Part shown: one piece after another, positions 62,915-64,000 of the stretch | How the letters are laid out: every line of letters begins with the position of its first letter | How positions within the stretch are numbered: the stretch's first letter is position 1 | Notes under the pieces: generated by a model | What the model saw: the letters and a program-made list of their open reading frames with translations, nothing else | Told to the model about the DNA's origin: nothing | Databases searched by the model: none | Position numbers and translations under genes: made by a program | Assembly: GCA_910578835.1 (NCBI GenBank) | Contig: CAJTSK010000009.1 | Location: 1 to 64,000, forward strand | DNA length: 64,000 nt | Source: an uncultured Muribaculum sp. | GTDB taxonomy: Bacteria; Bacteroidota; Bacteroidia; Bacteroidales; Muribaculaceae | Direction of reading: 5' to 3'

Positions 62915-63901
62915 ATGAAGAAAAAGATATTGTTTCTATTTTTAATGCTTTTGCTCCTGCTGTCGGTGACGCTGATACTGATAATCGCAATGAATAACCC
63001 GACGGGGCTGACAGCGAAGACATTTCTTATAAACATGCTGTACAATTTCCCGGTGTTCATAGCAATGGGGATTGTCGACTATTGGCTTATAAGACTCATA
63101 AGCCGCAAGCACAACAACGGCGGCATTTACATGTTTGCAATCATGTCGGCGATATTGCTTATCCCCGTCCTGTGGGGGTGCATCGCCTATATGATTGCCA
63201 TCTTCTGCGATTATCCATTCTCCATAGTGAGAAATGTGCTTCCCGCCATGCTATGCAATAGCATAATCACTCTGTTTGTAGCCGTATATCTTTATGGTCA
63301 ATATGAAGTGGAAATATCCCGGCAACTTGCACAAGCCGAAAACGAAAAGCTGAAATATCAGTTTGAAGCACTGAAAAATCAAGTAAATCCTCACTTCCTG
63401 TTCAACAGCCTTAATGTGCTTGCCTCGCTCACGTATGAAAGTCCGGAGTTGGCAAACCGGTTTGTCAAGAAGCTGTCGGCAGTTTACCGCTATCTCCTTA
63501 CCTCGGCTCAGAATATGACCGTAAATCTATCTGACGAAATGAAATTTGTGGTTACTTACCTATATCTGGAGCAAATGCGCCACGGCGACAGCCTTAAAAT
63601 CGAAATTAAAGAGATTGCCAGTGCCGCCACGCGGCAAGTTATCCCGGTAAGTGTGCAGATGCTAATTGAAAATGCCATAAAGCATAACACCGCCACTCCC
63701 GAACGACCATTGTACATCACAATTGAAGAGAGTGAAGATGGCGTAACGGTAACCAATAATATCCAGCGCCGTAACAATGCCAACAAGACAGGCGTAGGAT
63801 TAAGGAACTTAAGGATGCAATATGAGTTGCAACGGCAACACATCGTCATCACCGACGACGACCGTCACTTTACAGTGTTCCTGCCCTACGTGATGCCGTA
63901 A
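62915..63901 (+). CDS. LytS/YehU-type sensor histidine kinase
   Basis: 328 residues. Four transmembrane helices in the first 125 residues, no extracytoplasmic sensor domain of size, then a His_kinase domain with the phosphorylatable His160 in NQVNPHFLFNSLN and an ATPase domain with MLIENAIKHN and GVGLRNLRMQYEL. Partner of the upstream LytTR regulator. The signal is unknown. Confidence 0.92.
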   Translation: MKKKILFLFLMLLLLLSVTLILIIAMNNPTGLTAKTFLINMLYNFPVFIAMGIVDYWLIRLISRKHNNGGIYMFAIMSAILLIPVLWGCIAYMIAIFCDYPFSIVRNVLPAMLCNSIITLFVAVYLYGQYEVEISRQLAQAENEKLKYQFEALKNQVNPHFLFNSLNVLASLTYESPELANRFVKKLSAVYRYLLTSAQNMTVNLSDEMKFVVTYLYLEQMRHGDSLKIEIKEIASAATRQVIPVSVQMLIENAIKHNTATPERPLYITIEESEDGVTVTNNIQRRNNANKTGVGLRNLRMQYELQRQHIVITDDDRHFTVFLPYVMP

Positions 63902-63922
63902 CACCATGATTGAATAGGGCAT

Positions 63923-63952
63923 AAAAAAGGCGACGCCTCACAGCGCCGCCTT
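63923..63952 (-). terminator. Terminator for a minus-strand gene entering from the right
   Basis: AAGGCG-A-CGC (63927-63936) pairs with GCG-C-CGCCTT (63943-63952) with one mismatch. The T-run occurs only on the minus strand (63928-63923), so it mainly serves a gene to the right. Confidence 0.7.
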
Positions 63953-63973
63953 AAAACTATGATTGAAGGTAAG

Positions 63974-64000
63974 TTAGAAAATGATTTTTAGTTTTTGAAA
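63974..64000 (-). CDS. Possible C-terminal end of a minus-strand gene
   Basis: Reading in from the right edge on the minus strand gives FQKLKIIF and then TAA at 63976-63974, 22 nt before the minus-strand terminator. Only eight residues are visible, so neither coding status nor family can be confirmed. Confidence 0.3.
   Translation of the reverse strand, partial: FQKLKIIF

Noticed and set aside
1..64000. CRISPR arrays, rRNA and insertion sequences
   Set aside because: No regularly spaced repeats, rRNA segments or transposase genes were seen on either strand.

Overview
The window reads as a chromosomal stretch of a gut-type Bacteroidales, most likely a Muribaculaceae/S24-7 relative. The phylum call rests on Bacteroidota-type promoters (TTTG or TTG, about 20 nt, TAnnTTTG), type IX secretion system (T9SS) genes, a SufBCDS operon, a family-typical tyrosine recombinase and Bacteroidales-style secreted proteins. 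The family call is inference from gene content; there is no rRNA here. Most of the window is moderately GC-rich and densely coding. The first 3 kb is visibly more AT-rich and looks acquired.

Layout. 1-3.05 kb: acquired patch with a MobV relaxase running off the left edge, a frameshifted and truncated DHFR-like pseudogene and an ABC-F ATPase with a leader that may be regulatory. 3.2-6.5 kb: tyrosine recombinase, a TonB plug-only protein and a GH8 enzyme. 6.5-8.4 kb: metal-efflux permease with an HMA domain and an AraC-type regulator with its own CxxC domain. 8.5-25.1 kb: a long plus-strand run: pncB, GH25 lysozyme, aroA, a zinc/manganese-type ABC permease, the T9SS genes porW/sprE and porX, tsaE, an Imm17-like protein, birA, cvpA and sufBCDS. 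25.2-33.8 kb: a secreted protein with a T9SS-like C-terminal signal, a 990-residue TPR protein paired with an outer-membrane barrel, and a GH3 glucosidase. 33.9-41.8 kb: minus-strand housekeeping genes (cysK, an acyltransferase, an alcohol dehydrogenase, yidC, pyrG, an M48 protease). 41.9-50.2 kb: two small genes, then porT-porP-gldK-gldL-gldM-gldN, followed by tRNA-Asp. 50.2-60.9 kb: MFS transporter, then an unsaturated-uronate cluster (esterase, DUF4861, kduD, an orphan PTS IIC protein, kduI, an NfnAB-like pair, KDG kinase, KDPG aldolase). 61-64 kb: a DUF4421 outer-membrane protein with a LytTR/LytS two-component pair.

How it fits together. The two T9SS clusters supply the core (GldK-N), outer-membrane parts (PorP, PorT), the lipoprotein PorW and the response regulator PorX, and one likely cargo is present. 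The uronate cluster encodes the route from 5-keto-4-deoxyuronate to pyruvate and glyceraldehyde-3-phosphate. Its unusual point is that KduI has a clear signal peptide while KduD does not, and a lone PTS IIC subunit lies between them. This suggests isomerisation in the periplasm, import of the isomerised sugar acid by an orphan IIC permease without phosphorylation, then reduction in the cytosol. I regard this as the best candidate for something undescribed in the window.
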